Program-made: the position numbers and the translations under genes
Origin: CF-46 sp963760735
GTDB taxonomy: Bacteria; Chloroflexota; Limnocylindria; Limnocylindrales; CSP1-4
Reading direction: 5' to 3'
Length of the DNA stretch: 64,000 nt
Assembly: GCA_963760735.1 (NCBI GenBank)
Contig: CAVXEB010000007.1
Span: 372,001-436,000, forward strand
In this document: piece after piece, positions 21,969 through 30,693 of the stretch
How the letters are laid out: every line of letters starts with the position of its first letter
Numbering within the stretch: the stretch's first letter is position 1
The notes under the pieces: generated by a model
The model's database searches: none
What the model was told of the DNA's origin: nothing
What the model saw: only the letters and a program-made list of their open reading frames with translations

Positions 21969-22849
21969 CGATCGGGGGCCGTCGTCGGATCCTGTCCATC
22001 CTCGCGCTCGCCTGGCTCGTCGCCGCGTGCAGCACCGGGGCCAGTCCGTCACCGTCGGGCGCGGCGCCCTCGCTCGCGCCGAGCCTGGCGGCCAGCGAGG
22101 CCGCCTCCACGGCGTCGTCGGCGGTCGCGGCCGCAGCGCTGACCGTCTATGGCGCCGCCTCCCTGAAGAACGCCCTCGGCGAGCTGAAGAAAGCCTGGGA
22201 GACCGCCAACCCGGGATCGACCATCACGTTCTCGACCGATTCGTCGAGCGCGCTCGAGACCCAGATCGAGCAGGGGGCACCCGCCGACGTGTTCATGTCG
22301 GCCGACACGAACAACCCGAAGAAGCTCGTCGACAAGGGCCTCGCCGCAGGCTCCGCGGTCGACTTCGCCGGCAACACCTTGACGGTGATCGTTCCGACGG
22401 CCAATCCGGCCAGGATCGCGAGCCCCGCGGACTTGGCGAAGAGCGGAGTGAAGGTCATCGCCGCCGGCGACGACGTGCCGATCACGAAGTACGCCGGCCA
22501 GGCCGTGGCCAACCTCGCCAGGCTGCCCGGCTACCCCGCCGACTTCGAGGCCGCCTACAAGGCGAACATCGCGTCCAAGGAGCCGAACGTGTCGGGCATC
22601 GTCACGAAGGTCGGTCTCGGCGAGGGTGACGCCGGGATCGTCTACGTCACCGACGCCAAGGCGTCGAAGGACGTCACCCCGGTCGCGATCCCCGACGAGG
22701 CGAACGTGCCGGCCACCTACGCGGGAACGGTCGTGAAGTCATCGGCCAATCCGGACACCGCGAAGGCCTTCCTCGACTGGGTCGCCGGTGCCGAGGGCCA
22801 GGCGATCCTCGCGTCGTTCGGGTTCCAGCCCCCCTCCGCAGCCGGCTGA
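21965..22849 (+). CDS. modA: Molybdate ABC transporter substrate-binding lipoprotein
   Basis: 294 residues from a GTG overlapping the regulator stop. A lipoprotein signal ends in LVAAC (Cys about 24), followed by a Ser/Ala/Pro linker. The periplasmic domain begins with LTVYGAASLKNALGEL and contains FSTDSSSALETQIEQGAPADVFMSA and DVPITKYAGQ, all typical of ModA. It captures molybdate or tungstate outside the membrane for ModB. Confidence 0.93.
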   Translation: MTIGGRRRILSILALAWLVAACSTGASPSPSGAAPSLAPSLAASEAASTASSAVAAAALTVYGAASLKNALGELKKAWETANPGSTITFSTDSSSALETQIEQGAPADVFMSADTNNPKKLVDKGLAAGSAVDFAGNTLTVIVPTANPARIASPADLAKSGVKVIAAGDDVPITKYAGQAVANLARLPGYPADFEAAYKANIASKEPNVSGIVTKVGLGEGDAGIVYVTDAKASKDVTPVAIPDEANVPATYAGTVVKSSANPDTAKAFLDWVAGAEGQAILASFGFQPPSAAG

Positions 22850-22856
22850 TCGCTCG

Positions 22857-23642
22857 TTGGCCCTCGCCCTCACCGCCCTGCTCGGGCTGTTCCTCGGGCT
22901 TCCGGTCGCGCTGCTGATCATCCGCTCCGTCGCGGTCGGCGCGCTCGAGGTGGCGATCACCGACCCGGCCGTGCTCGACGCCCTCCAGCTGTCGCTGATC
23001 ACGACGGCGATCAGCCTTGCGCTGACCGTTGCCATCGCGACACCCGTGTCGCTGCTCCTCGCGCGGCGGAGGTTCCGCGGGGCGTCGTTCGTCGAGACGA
23101 TCATCGACCTGCCGATCGTCCTGCCGCCGTCGGTCGCGGGGCTGGCCCTCCTGCTGGCGTTCGGCCGGCGCGGACTGTTCGGCGAGCCGCTCGCCGCCTT
23201 GGGCATCTCGATCCCGTTCACGACCGCGGCCGTCGTCCTCGCCCAGATGTTCGTCGCGATGCCGTTCTTCGTCCGCGCGGCGCGAGCCGGGTTCCTCGGC
23301 GTGCAGAAGGCGTACGAGGATGCGGCCCGGATCGACGGGGCGAGTGAACGGCAGGTGGCCTGGTCGGTGACGGTCCCGCTCGCCGGCACGGCCCTCGCGT
23401 CGGGGATCGTCATGACCTGGGCCCGCGCTCTCGGCGAGTTCGGCGCGACGATCATGTTCGCCGGTAACATCGCGGGCAGGACCCAGACGCTGCCGCTCGT
23501 CGTCTACGACGAGTTCCAGTCCGGGAACGTCGACGCGTCGGTGGCGGCGTCGTCGATCCTCGTGATCGCCGCGTTCGCCGTCCTGATCGCCGTCCGTGGA
23601 CTCGGCTGGGGACGCGCCCTCGATCTGCGAACCATCGGGTGA
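22857..23642 (+). CDS. modB: Molybdate ABC transporter permease
   Basis: About 261 residues from a TTG at 22857, seven bases after the modA stop; a GTG at 22788 inside modA is an alternative. Five or six helices are visible. The cytoplasmic EAA loop is EDAARIDGASERQVAWSVTVPLAG, and the ModB-typical ALGEFGATIMFAGNIAGRTQTLP follows. The matching ATPase (modC) is not downstream, so the system needs an ATPase from elsewhere. Confidence 0.92.
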   Translation: MALALTALLGLFLGLPVALLIIRSVAVGALEVAITDPAVLDALQLSLITTAISLALTVAIATPVSLLLARRRFRGASFVETIIDLPIVLPPSVAGLALLLAFGRRGLFGEPLAALGISIPFTTAAVVLAQMFVAMPFFVRAARAGFLGVQKAYEDAARIDGASERQVAWSVTVPLAGTALASGIVMTWARALGEFGATIMFAGNIAGRTQTLPLVVYDEFQSGNVDASVAASSILVIAAFAVLIAVRGLGWGRALDLRTIG

Positions 23643-23683
23643 CCGGGAAGCCTCCCCACCCGCCATCCGCAAGGAGTCTCTCG

Positions 23684-23896
23684 ATGAAGCTCAGCGCACG
23701 CAACCAGCTGCCCGCCAAGGTGAAGCAGGTGATCGAAGGCGCCGTGATGTCGGAGGTCGTCGTCGAGGTCGACGGCGGACACGAGGTCGTCGCGGCGATC
23801 ACCGCCGAGTCTGCGCGGAACCTCGGCCTCAACGCCGGCAAGCGCGTGACCGTCGTCATCAAGTCGACCGAGGTCATGCTCGCCGTCGACGACTGA
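23684..23896 (+). CDS. mop: Molybdopterin-binding (Mop/molbindin) protein
   Basis: 70 residues, a single TOBE domain: MKLSARNQLPAKVKQVIEGAVMSEV at the start and AITAESARNLGLNAGKRVTVVIKSTEVMLA after. The start ATG has an AAGGAG site 8 bases upstream. Molbindins store or buffer molybdate in the cytoplasm as hexamers. Its place in the mod operon supports the same role here. Confidence 0.92.
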   Translation: MKLSARNQLPAKVKQVIEGAVMSEVVVEVDGGHEVVAAITAESARNLGLNAGKRVTVVIKSTEVMLAVDD

Positions 23897-23900
23897 CGGC

Positions 23901-24383
23901 ATGGAGCCCGTCTCGTTCCGGCCCATCGGCGTGATCCGCACGCCGTTCACGGACTCAGCCGGCATGCCGATCCAGGCCGTGGCGGCGGTCGGGATCGCCG
24001 GCCGGATCGAGCTGGACTCCGCGTTCGAGGCCGGCCTCACGGACCTCGAGGGCTTCAGTCACCTGATCCTCGTCTACCACCTCCACCGGGCGACATCGCC
24101 GCGCCTGACGGTCACGCCGTTCCTTGACGACACGGCGCACGGGATCTTCGCGACGCGCTCCCCGGCCCGCCCCAACCCGATCGGGATCTCCACGGTCAGG
24201 CTGATCGGCATCGACGGGACGACGATCTCCATCGAGGACGTCGACATGGTCGACGAGACGCCGCTCCTCGACCTCAAGCCGTACGTGCCGGCCTTCGACG
24301 ACCGGCCGGACGCCCGGATCGGTTGGTTCTCGGACCGCCTCGGCCCGCTCGCCGAGACGAAGGCGGACGAGCGCTTCCGCTGA
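23901..24383 (+). CDS. trmO: tRNA (N6-threonylcarbamoyladenosine37-N6)-methyltransferase, TsaA/TrmO family
   Basis: 160 residues. The family core is visible: FRPIGVIRTPF at the start, LTDLEGFSHLILVYHLHR, then GIFATRSPARPNPIGIS and the C-terminal LDLKPYVP. TrmO methylates t6A37 in some tRNAs using SAM. The gene follows mop by four bases and probably rides on the mod transcript. No link to molybdenum is known, though the pairing recurs in some genomes. Confidence 0.85.
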   Translation: MEPVSFRPIGVIRTPFTDSAGMPIQAVAAVGIAGRIELDSAFEAGLTDLEGFSHLILVYHLHRATSPRLTVTPFLDDTAHGIFATRSPARPNPIGISTVRLIGIDGTTISIEDVDMVDETPLLDLKPYVPAFDDRPDARIGWFSDRLGPLAETKADERFR

Positions 24384-24402
24384 TCGCCGGAGCGACGCCG
24401 TA

Positions 24403-25398
24403 TCAGGCTCGGTCGTAGACCTCGGGGTTGATCGGGGTCGGCAGCCGGTCGCCCCGGACGCCGGCGAGGAGATTGGCCGCCGCCATCTCGGCCATCTTCC
24501 CGCGTGTCGCCCGGGACGCCGACGCGATGTGGGGCACGATCAGGCAGTTGTCGAGCCCGACCAGCGGATGGTCCATCGGGATCGGCTCCGGGTCGGTGAC
24601 GTCGAGCGCGGCCGCGAAGATCGTGCCGCTGCGAAGCGCATCCGCGAGCGCGTGACCGTCCACGACCGGTCCCCGCGACGTGTTCACGAGGACCGCGGTC
24701 GGCTTCATCCAGGACAGCTTCTCGGCGTCGATCAGGCCCTTCGTCTCCGCCGTCAGGTTGACGTGGAGCGAGACGAAGTCCGACCGCCCGAGGAGCTCCT
24801 CGAGCGGCACGAACGACGCCGCGAACGTCGCCTCGACGGCGGGGTCGGCGCGCTGGACGTCGTGGTACAGGATCGTCATCCCGAAGCCCTGCGCCCGGCG
24901 CGCGACCGCCTGGCCGATCCGGCCGAACCCGACGATCCCGATCGTCGATCCATGGACGTCCGGCCCGAGGAGCAGCAGCGGGCCCCACGTCTGCCACTGG
25001 CCAGCCCGGACGTAGCGGTCGCCCTCCGGGAGCCTCCGCGCCGCCGCCATCAGGAGGGCGAACGCGAGGTCGGCCGTGGTCTCGGTCAGGACGCCGGGCG
25101 TGTTGCCGGCCGGGAGGCCCCGCGCCGTCACTGCCGGGACGTCGATGTTGTCGAAGCCCACGGCGTAGTTGGAGACGACCTTGAGCCGGGGCCCGGCCGC
25201 ATCGAGGAACTCGTCGTCGACCCGGTCGGTGAGCAGCGTCAGGACGCCGTCGCAGCCGCGGATCGCGTCGAGCAGGACCGCCCGTGGCGGTGGCAGGTCG
25301 TCCTCCCAGACCCGCGCATCGCAGGCGTCGAGGATCGGTCGGAGCCCGTCCTCGGGGATGCGCCGGGCCACGAAGACGATCGGGCGGTCCGCGGTCAC
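24403..25398 (-). CDS. D-2-hydroxyacid dehydrogenase (glyoxylate/hydroxypyruvate reductase-like)
   Basis: 331 residues from a GTG that overlaps the aminotransferase stop by four bases. The Rossmann motif is GIVGFGRIGQAVARRA, the active-site Arg lies in LVNTSRGPVVDG, and the catalytic Glu/His in DPEPIPMDHPLV and VPHIASAS. It most resembles GyaR-type enzymes that reduce glyoxylate or hydroxypyruvate to glycolate or D-glycerate. Coupling with the aminotransferase suggests a shared amino acid/2-oxoacid pathway. Confidence 0.88.
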   Translation of the reverse strand: MTADRPIVFVARRIPEDGLRPILDACDARVWEDDLPPPRAVLLDAIRGCDGVLTLLTDRVDDEFLDAAGPRLKVVSNYAVGFDNIDVPAVTARGLPAGNTPGVLTETTADLAFALLMAAARRLPEGDRYVRAGQWQTWGPLLLLGPDVHGSTIGIVGFGRIGQAVARRAQGFGMTILYHDVQRADPAVEATFAASFVPLEELLGRSDFVSLHVNLTAETKGLIDAEKLSWMKPTAVLVNTSRGPVVDGHALADALRSGTIFAAALDVTDPEPIPMDHPLVGLDNCLIVPHIASASRATRGKMAEMAAANLLAGVRGDRLPTPINPEVYDRA

Positions 25399-26594
25399 CT
25401 CGCCGAACCGGCGATGGCCGCCTCGGCCGGCAGGGTGTCGACGAACGACCGGATCCGGCCGAGCGCGTTCGTCAGGTTCGGCCGCGAGGTCGCGTACGAG
25501 ATCCGGATGTGGCCCGTGGCGACCCCGCCGAACGCCGTGCCGGCGAGGACGCAGACGTTGGCCTCCATCAGGAGGCGATCGGCGAACTGCCGCCCGCTGA
25601 GCCCCGTCCCCGAGATGTCCGGAAAGACGTAGAACGCACCCTTCGGGCTGAGGCAGCGGACGCCCGGGATCGCGTTCAGGCCGTCGACGATGAGATCGCG
25701 CCGCGCCCGGAACTCGTCGACCATCGCGCCCATCGGCTCCTGCGGCCCACGGATCGCCTCGACGGCGCCGACCTGGGCGAACGTCGGGACGCAGCTGATC
25801 GTGTTGATCACGAGCTGGCCGTAGGCCGAGACGAGCCACGGCGGGACGATCGCGTAGCCCATCCGCCAGCCGGTCATCGCGAAGGTCTTGCTGAACCCAT
25901 CGAGGACGATCGTCCGCTCGGCCATCCCGGGCAGCGACGCGATCGAGACGTGCTCCTGCCCGTCGTACAGGATCCGACCGTAGATCTCGTCGGCGAGGAC
26001 CACGAGGTCGTGGCGGATCGCGAGCTCGGCGATCGCCTCCAGGTCTGCCCGGGTGAGGACGCCGCCCGTCGGGTTCGCCGGGGAGTTGATCACGAGCAGC
26101 CGGGTCCGCGGCGTGACGAGCGACGCCAGCTCGTCGAGGTCGATCCGGAAGTCGTGCTCCATCCGGATCGGGACCGGGACCGGCGTGCCGCCGACGAACC
26201 GGGTCAGCGACTCGTAGATCGGGTAGCCCGGATCGGGGACGAGGACCTCGTCGCCGGGGTCGACGAGTCCGAGGATCGCGTAGAGCATCACGCCCTTGCC
26301 GCCGATCGTGACGAAGACCCGGTCCGGCGTGACGGCGAAGCCCTTCCGGGCCGTCGCGTCGGCGGCGATCGCCTCGCGGAGCTCCGGGATGCCCGGGTAC
26401 GGGGCGTAGTGGGTTGCGCCGGCGTCCAGGGCCCGCTTCGCCGCCTCGCGGATGTTCGCGGGCGTGTCGAAGTCGGGCTCGCCGATCTGGAGATGGACGA
26501 TGTCCCTGCCCTCGGCCTCGAGGGCCCGGGCGCGGGCCGACACCTCGAATGCGGTCTCGGTCCCGATGTTGCTCATGCGATGGGCAGTTCGCAC
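25395..26594 (-). CDS. Class I/II PLP-dependent aminotransferase (aspartate aminotransferase-like)
   Basis: 399 residues. The PLP lysine is Lys236 in LDGFSKTFAMTGWRMGY; other family motifs are SPANPTGG and VVLADEIYGRI. The GTG at 26594 is chosen because AGGGAG lies just upstream; an internal ATG at 26576 is possible. AspC/AlaA-type specificity is likely but cannot be fixed. It is the first gene of a two-gene operon with the dehydrogenase. Confidence 0.9.
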   Translation of the reverse strand: MRTAHRMSNIGTETAFEVSARARALEAEGRDIVHLQIGEPDFDTPANIREAAKRALDAGATHYAPYPGIPELREAIAADATARKGFAVTPDRVFVTIGGKGVMLYAILGLVDPGDEVLVPDPGYPIYESLTRFVGGTPVPVPIRMEHDFRIDLDELASLVTPRTRLLVINSPANPTGGVLTRADLEAIAELAIRHDLVVLADEIYGRILYDGQEHVSIASLPGMAERTIVLDGFSKTFAMTGWRMGYAIVPPWLVSAYGQLVINTISCVPTFAQVGAVEAIRGPQEPMGAMVDEFRARRDLIVDGLNAIPGVRCLSPKGAFYVFPDISGTGLSGRQFADRLLMEANVCVLAGTAFGGVATGHIRISYATSRPNLTNALGRIRSFVDTLPAEAAIAGSAR

Positions 26595-26711
26595 CTTGAG
26601 CTCCCTTTCCGCCAGGTGCCAGGCTCCGGTCCGCGCAGTCTAGCGCCGGGTTCGGACGGTCGACGGCGGCGACCCATCGGACGAATCCGCCGCTCGGTCT
26701 AGAATCGCCGG

Positions 26712-27143
26712 ATGACCCGGTTCTACGACCTCGACGAAGCGAACGACGCGATCCCCGAGGTCCGCACGATCCTCGAGTCGCTCCGCGACCAGCGGGCCGA
26801 GCTGATCCGTCTCCGCGACGAGGTCCTCGCCAACGGCGCGGACGACGAGACGCGCGGCGAGGCGAGGAGCGACGCCCCGACCGAGGCGAAGATCGACAAC
26901 GACGTCCGCGTCCTCCGTCTGCGGATGCAGGGCGTGATCGACCGGATGCAGGCGGGCGTCGTCCGGATCGACGAGCTCGGCGTCACCCTCCGCGAGATCG
27001 AGACCGGGCTGATCGACTTCCCGGCCCTCGCGAACGGGCGCCAGATCTGGCTCTGCTGGCGCCTCGGCGAGGGCGACGTCGAGTGGTGGCACGAGCTGAG
27101 CGACGGCTTCTCCGGTCGACGTGCCCTGACCGACCTGACGTGA
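26712..27143 (+). CDS. DUF2203 family protein
   Basis: 143 residues, mostly helical. It starts FYDLDEANDAIPEVRTILESLRDQRAELI and ends with the family motif GRQIWLCWRLGEGDVEWWHEL. The middle (about 35-90) is a charged coiled coil. The family is widespread in Chloroflexota, Actinobacteria and Planctomycetes and has no established function. It overlaps the DUF309 gene by four bases. Confidence 0.88.
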   Translation: MTRFYDLDEANDAIPEVRTILESLRDQRAELIRLRDEVLANGADDETRGEARSDAPTEAKIDNDVRVLRLRMQGVIDRMQAGVVRIDELGVTLREIETGLIDFPALANGRQIWLCWRLGEGDVEWWHELSDGFSGRRALTDLT

Positions 27144-27616
27144 TCGACCGGGCCTCGCCGGACGATCCGGGCTCGCCGACGGCGAGACCGGCCACCGTCA
27201 TGCAGGGCGGCCGGGCCAAGGCGTATCGCCCGCTCCCCGAGGCGGACCGCCGGCGGGCCTCCGACGACGCCGTCGCCGCATACGAGCGGGGCGACTTCTT
27301 CGAGGCCCACGAGCTCCTCGAGCCGGCCTGGATGGGCACCGACGACCTCCCCGAGCGGGCCCTCCACCAGGGCCTGATCAAGCTGGCCGCGGCCTACGTC
27401 CACGGCGTCCGCGGCAACCCGCTCGGGATCGCCAAGAACCTCCAGGGAGCGCGCGACCATCTCGCGGCCGCGGTCGGAACGGACGCCGAGACCTGGTCCG
27501 GCCTGGACCTCGCCGCGCTCGTCGGCGAGATCGACGAGCGACTCGCGCGCCTTGCGGTCGATCCGACGGATGCGTCGGTCGATCCACCGGGGCTGCCACG
27601 GAGGGACGCACGATGA
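27140..27616 (+). CDS. DUF309 domain protein
   Basis: 158 residues from a GTG overlapping the preceding stop. The family motif is GDFFEAHELLEPAW near residue 53, followed by LHQGLIKLAAAYVH. The HELLE stretch resembles a metal site but no catalysis has been shown for the family. It sits between DUF2203 and rhodanese genes, each joined by a four-base overlap. Confidence 0.88.
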   Translation: MIDRASPDDPGSPTARPATVMQGGRAKAYRPLPEADRRRASDDAVAAYERGDFFEAHELLEPAWMGTDDLPERALHQGLIKLAAAYVHGVRGNPLGIAKNLQGARDHLAAAVGTDAETWSGLDLAALVGEIDERLARLAVDPTDASVDPPGLPRRDAR

Positions 27617-28002
27617 ATGCGACCGGGATCCCGACGATCTCCCCACGCGAGGCTGCCGTGGCCGCCGGCCTGGCCGGGGACCGGATGCCCTCCGACGACC
27701 CGTCGACCCCGCTGATCGTCGACGTCCGCGAGCCGGACGAGTTCGTCGCCGATCGGATCGCCGGCGTCGTGCTGCTGCCGATGTCGCAGCTCCTCCAGCG
27801 GCACGACGAGCTCCCGAAGGACCGGCCGCTGTTGATGGTCTGCCGCTCCGGCAGCCGCTCCGGGTCGGCCACGATGTTCCTGCTCCAGCGCGGCTGGACG
27901 GACGTGCAGAACGTCGATGGCGGGATGCTGGCGTGGCAGCGCGACGGGCTGCCGGTCCGATCCGGACCGCCGGCCGAGGGCGAGGGCGAGCTCGCGGGCT
28001 GA
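27613..28002 (+). CDS. Rhodanese-like domain protein
   Basis: 129 residues, one rhodanese domain. The active-site cysteine lies in MVCRSGSRSG near residue 77, and LIVDVREPDEFVADRIAGVVLLP is the CH2A-like start of the fold. Single-domain rhodaneses move sulfane sulfur between small thiols and proteins. Four-base overlap with DUF309 makes it the last gene of a three-gene unit. Confidence 0.9.
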   Translation: MNATGIPTISPREAAVAAGLAGDRMPSDDPSTPLIVDVREPDEFVADRIAGVVLLPMSQLLQRHDELPKDRPLLMVCRSGSRSGSATMFLLQRGWTDVQNVDGGMLAWQRDGLPVRSGPPAEGEGELAG

Positions 28003-28010
28003 GCCCTGGC

Positions 28011-29474
28011 TCAGAGACGGGCCTTCAGCTCCTTCTCGCGGCGCCGCCGATCGCGCCACTCCCTGATCTGCGGACGGTGGGCCCACGCCACGCCGATGGC
28101 AACGAACAGGGCGAAGTTGATGATCCCGACGGTGTTCGCCGCGAGATAGCCGAGCTGCTGCCCGATCTCGCCGTCGATCTTCAGGGCCGGGACCGTCGCG
28201 CCGAACAGCCCGACCTGGAAGTACGGCTCCGACGGGGCGATGTTCGCCCGAATGCTGGCCTGCGAGACGCCCTTCGTGTTCGTGCCGGCGATGACGATCG
28301 CGTTCGGCCCGAGGATCAGGGGCGCGCCACCGGCGTTGCCGGTCTCCGGGAGGTCACTCGTCGGGAGGTTCTTCCACTCCGGGATGTTCCCGTCGCTCGT
28401 CGGCACGCCCCAGAAGACCGTTCGCTGCGGCGTCTTCCCGTCGGTGCCGCCGACGGCGTAGAGGTTGCCGTTCGCGGCGAAGCCGCTGAAGTCGGCCCGC
28501 GGGGCCGGCAGGTTGACCTTTCCGTTCGCGACGCCGAACTGGATGACCTGGGTCGCCTGGTCGTTGACCCCGAACTGCCCGCGCTGGACGGTCGCGGTGA
28601 CCGTCCCGTCGGCCATCGATCCGCCGTAGACCCACATGAACGCGCCGATGATCGCCGCGGACGCGTCGCTGACCGGGGTGAACAGCTTCCCGGGCTGGGC
28701 GGTCCACTTGCCCGGAAGACCGGTCTTGTCGAACGTCGACTTGTAGACCGTGTCGCCCGGTCGAGTCCCGTCCGTGCCACCGATCAGGAAGAGCCCGTCG
28801 GAGCCGGCGATGAGGACAGCGCCCGCGAGCGGCGCCGGGAGGTCGAGGGCGACCTTCGCCTCCTCCGACGTCTGCCACTCACCCAGCTCGCCGGTCTGCG
28901 CGTCCGGGGTGAGGACGTACGTCGTGGTGGTCGCCTTGCCGTCGGCTCCGAACCCGCCGACGACGTAGATCTTCCCGCCGGAATAGACGACGCCGGCGTC
29001 GGAGCGCGGCGCCGGCAGGTTCGGACCGTTCGTCCATTTGTCGAAGTTGCCCGCGCCCGAGACCTTCGAGACGTACGTGGTGTCCTGGGCGGTCTTGCCG
29101 TCCGACCCGCCGATGTAGAGCAGGGTCGTCCCGGACTGGATGACCGCGCCGTCCGTCCGGGGCTGGGGAAGGTCGATCTCGGTCGGTGAGGTCTGCCACG
29201 GGACGACGGCGCCGGTCGGCGGCGGGCACGGCAGCGTCTGGTTGCCCTCCGGGCAGAAGTTGACCGGCGCCCAGGCGAGGATCCCCAGGTCGATCGTCTT
29301 GTTGACGGTGAAGTAGTAGGCCCGGTCCGGGAGGTAGCCGAGCATGAAGATCAGGAGGACGAACCAGACGGCGGCCTTCAGCGACGCCCAGGCCCAGCCG
29401 CTCGCATCGAGCAGGCCGAAGAAGGCCCGCCCGCGGGTCTGCGTCGTTCCTGAACCCAGGGCCTGCTGCGCCAT
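28011..29474 (-). CDS. Membrane-anchored Kelch-repeat protein in the bc operon
   Basis: About 487 residues from the ATG at 29474, which has a GGGAGG site; an ATG at 29489 is an alternative. A helix lies at about 28-50 and another near 445-465, so the middle is outside the cell or in the periplasm. That middle contains about six Kelch-like blades, each with a GG pair, for example LYIGGSDGKTAQDTTY, IYVVGGFGADGKATTT and LFLIGGTDGTRPGDTVY. Kelch propellers bind proteins or sugars, and some are copper oxidases. No oxidase ligands are obvious. It is the last gene of the cytochrome bc operon. Confidence 0.8.
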   Translation of the reverse strand: MAQQALGSGTTQTRGRAFFGLLDASGWAWASLKAAVWFVLLIFMLGYLPDRAYYFTVNKTIDLGILAWAPVNFCPEGNQTLPCPPPTGAVVPWQTSPTEIDLPQPRTDGAVIQSGTTLLYIGGSDGKTAQDTTYVSKVSGAGNFDKWTNGPNLPAPRSDAGVVYSGGKIYVVGGFGADGKATTTTYVLTPDAQTGELGEWQTSEEAKVALDLPAPLAGAVLIAGSDGLFLIGGTDGTRPGDTVYKSTFDKTGLPGKWTAQPGKLFTPVSDASAAIIGAFMWVYGGSMADGTVTATVQRGQFGVNDQATQVIQFGVANGKVNLPAPRADFSGFAANGNLYAVGGTDGKTPQRTVFWGVPTSDGNIPEWKNLPTSDLPETGNAGGAPLILGPNAIVIAGTNTKGVSQASIRANIAPSEPYFQVGLFGATVPALKIDGEIGQQLGYLAANTVGIINFALFVAIGVAWAHRPQIREWRDRRRREKELKARL

Positions 29475-29535
29475 CGTCCTCCCATCCAACCCGGACGCCC
29501 GCTGCGTCCGGCTCCGAGCCGTCGACCCGGCGGTG

Positions 29536-30693
29536 CTACTTGACCTCGAGGGTGCCCTTCATCGTCGTGGGGTGGACCTGGCAGAGGAAGGGGTACACGC
29601 CGGCCTTGAGGGCGCCGATCGCGTACTGCTTCGTCTGCGGTCCGGTGAAGAACGCCGTGTCGCCCATCGGGACCGGGGTCCCGTTCGAGTCGCTGATCAC
29701 GATGTTGTGCGGTGCCGTCGTGTCCTGGTTGTCGAACTCGAGCGTGAAGGCCGTGTCGGCCTTGGCCGACAGGGTGGACGGATCGAAGCCCGCAGTCGCC
29801 GCGCCGGGTGGGGCGGTGACCTTGACGAGCGGAGCGGTCGGATTGATCGAGGCGCCCGGGGCCGCCGACCCGCCGGCGGCCGGGCCGCCGAGGGCGTCGA
29901 GGTAGCAGGCCGGATAGGGCGTCGCGCCGGGTGCCGGCTTGTAGTTCGGGTCACGCCAGCCGGTGAAGGTCTCCGGCTTGCCAGTCGTCGGGTCGATGAT
30001 GGGCTCGTTCGTCGACGGGTCGCGCTTCGTGTACGTGTGCTCGTTCGTCGCCCGGAGCCACGCGATCAGCTCGTCGATCTGGCGGTAGTTCAGCGGCCCC
30101 GGTGGATTGCCCTTGTCCGACCAGACCGGCATCGCCGAGTTCGGGTTGCCGCAGACGTAGCGGCCGCCGGCGGTCAGGACGTTCTGCAGGTACTGCGCGT
30201 TGAGATGGGCGAAGAGCTTTTCCTGCGAGTTCAGCTGCGGGCCGATGTAGCCGACCGTCGCGGCATCCGGCTCCTTCGGGCCGAGGCCGTTCGGGCCGTG
30301 GCACCGGGCACAGTTCGCCTGGAACAGGTTGTAGCCGCGCTCGACGGCGACGACCTGCTGGGCGGCCTCCTCGACCGCGAGCCGCGGCTGCGAGAGCCCG
30401 AGGGGCGAGCCGATCTCGTAGAACCAGTAGCCGACGATGAACAGGCTGACGATGACCACCGTGAGGAAGCCGACCCACCGGGCCGACGCCGACTGGCGGA
30501 CGATGCCCGCCGAGCGGGCCGGCGTCAGCCCGGCATTGGCCTTGATCGGCGGCGCGGCGGTGAACCGGTCGGCGCTGAGCTGTCGCGGCGGGATCGTCGC
30601 GGGGAGGCGCTCCTCGCCCGCGTCGGCGTCCGCGGCGGGCTCCGGCGTGCCCTCGGGCACGGGAGCCGGCGTCGATGGGTTCTGATCGGTCAT
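29536..30693 (-). CDS. Cytochrome c-cupredoxin fusion protein
   Basis: 385 residues. A Pro-rich cytoplasmic N-terminus (about 1-70) leads to one helix (about 74-95). The cytochrome c domain has CARCHG near residue 130 and a likely axial Met in NSAMPVW. A linker rich in Gly, Ala and Pro follows. The C-terminal cupredoxin (about 295-385) has ligands His in APHNI and Cys, His, Met in FLCQVHPTTM. It probably takes electrons from the Rieske protein and passes them on within one chain. Its start overlaps the Rieske stop (ATGA). Confidence 0.9.
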   Translation of the reverse strand: MTDQNPSTPAPVPEGTPEPAADADAGEERLPATIPPRQLSADRFTAAPPIKANAGLTPARSAGIVRQSASARWVGFLTVVIVSLFIVGYWFYEIGSPLGLSQPRLAVEEAAQQVVAVERGYNLFQANCARCHGPNGLGPKEPDAATVGYIGPQLNSQEKLFAHLNAQYLQNVLTAGGRYVCGNPNSAMPVWSDKGNPPGPLNYRQIDELIAWLRATNEHTYTKRDPSTNEPIIDPTTGKPETFTGWRDPNYKPAPGATPYPACYLDALGGPAAGGSAAPGASINPTAPLVKVTAPPGAATAGFDPSTLSAKADTAFTLEFDNQDTTAPHNIVISDSNGTPVPMGDTAFFTGPQTKQYAIGALKAGVYPFLCQVHPTTMKGTLEVK

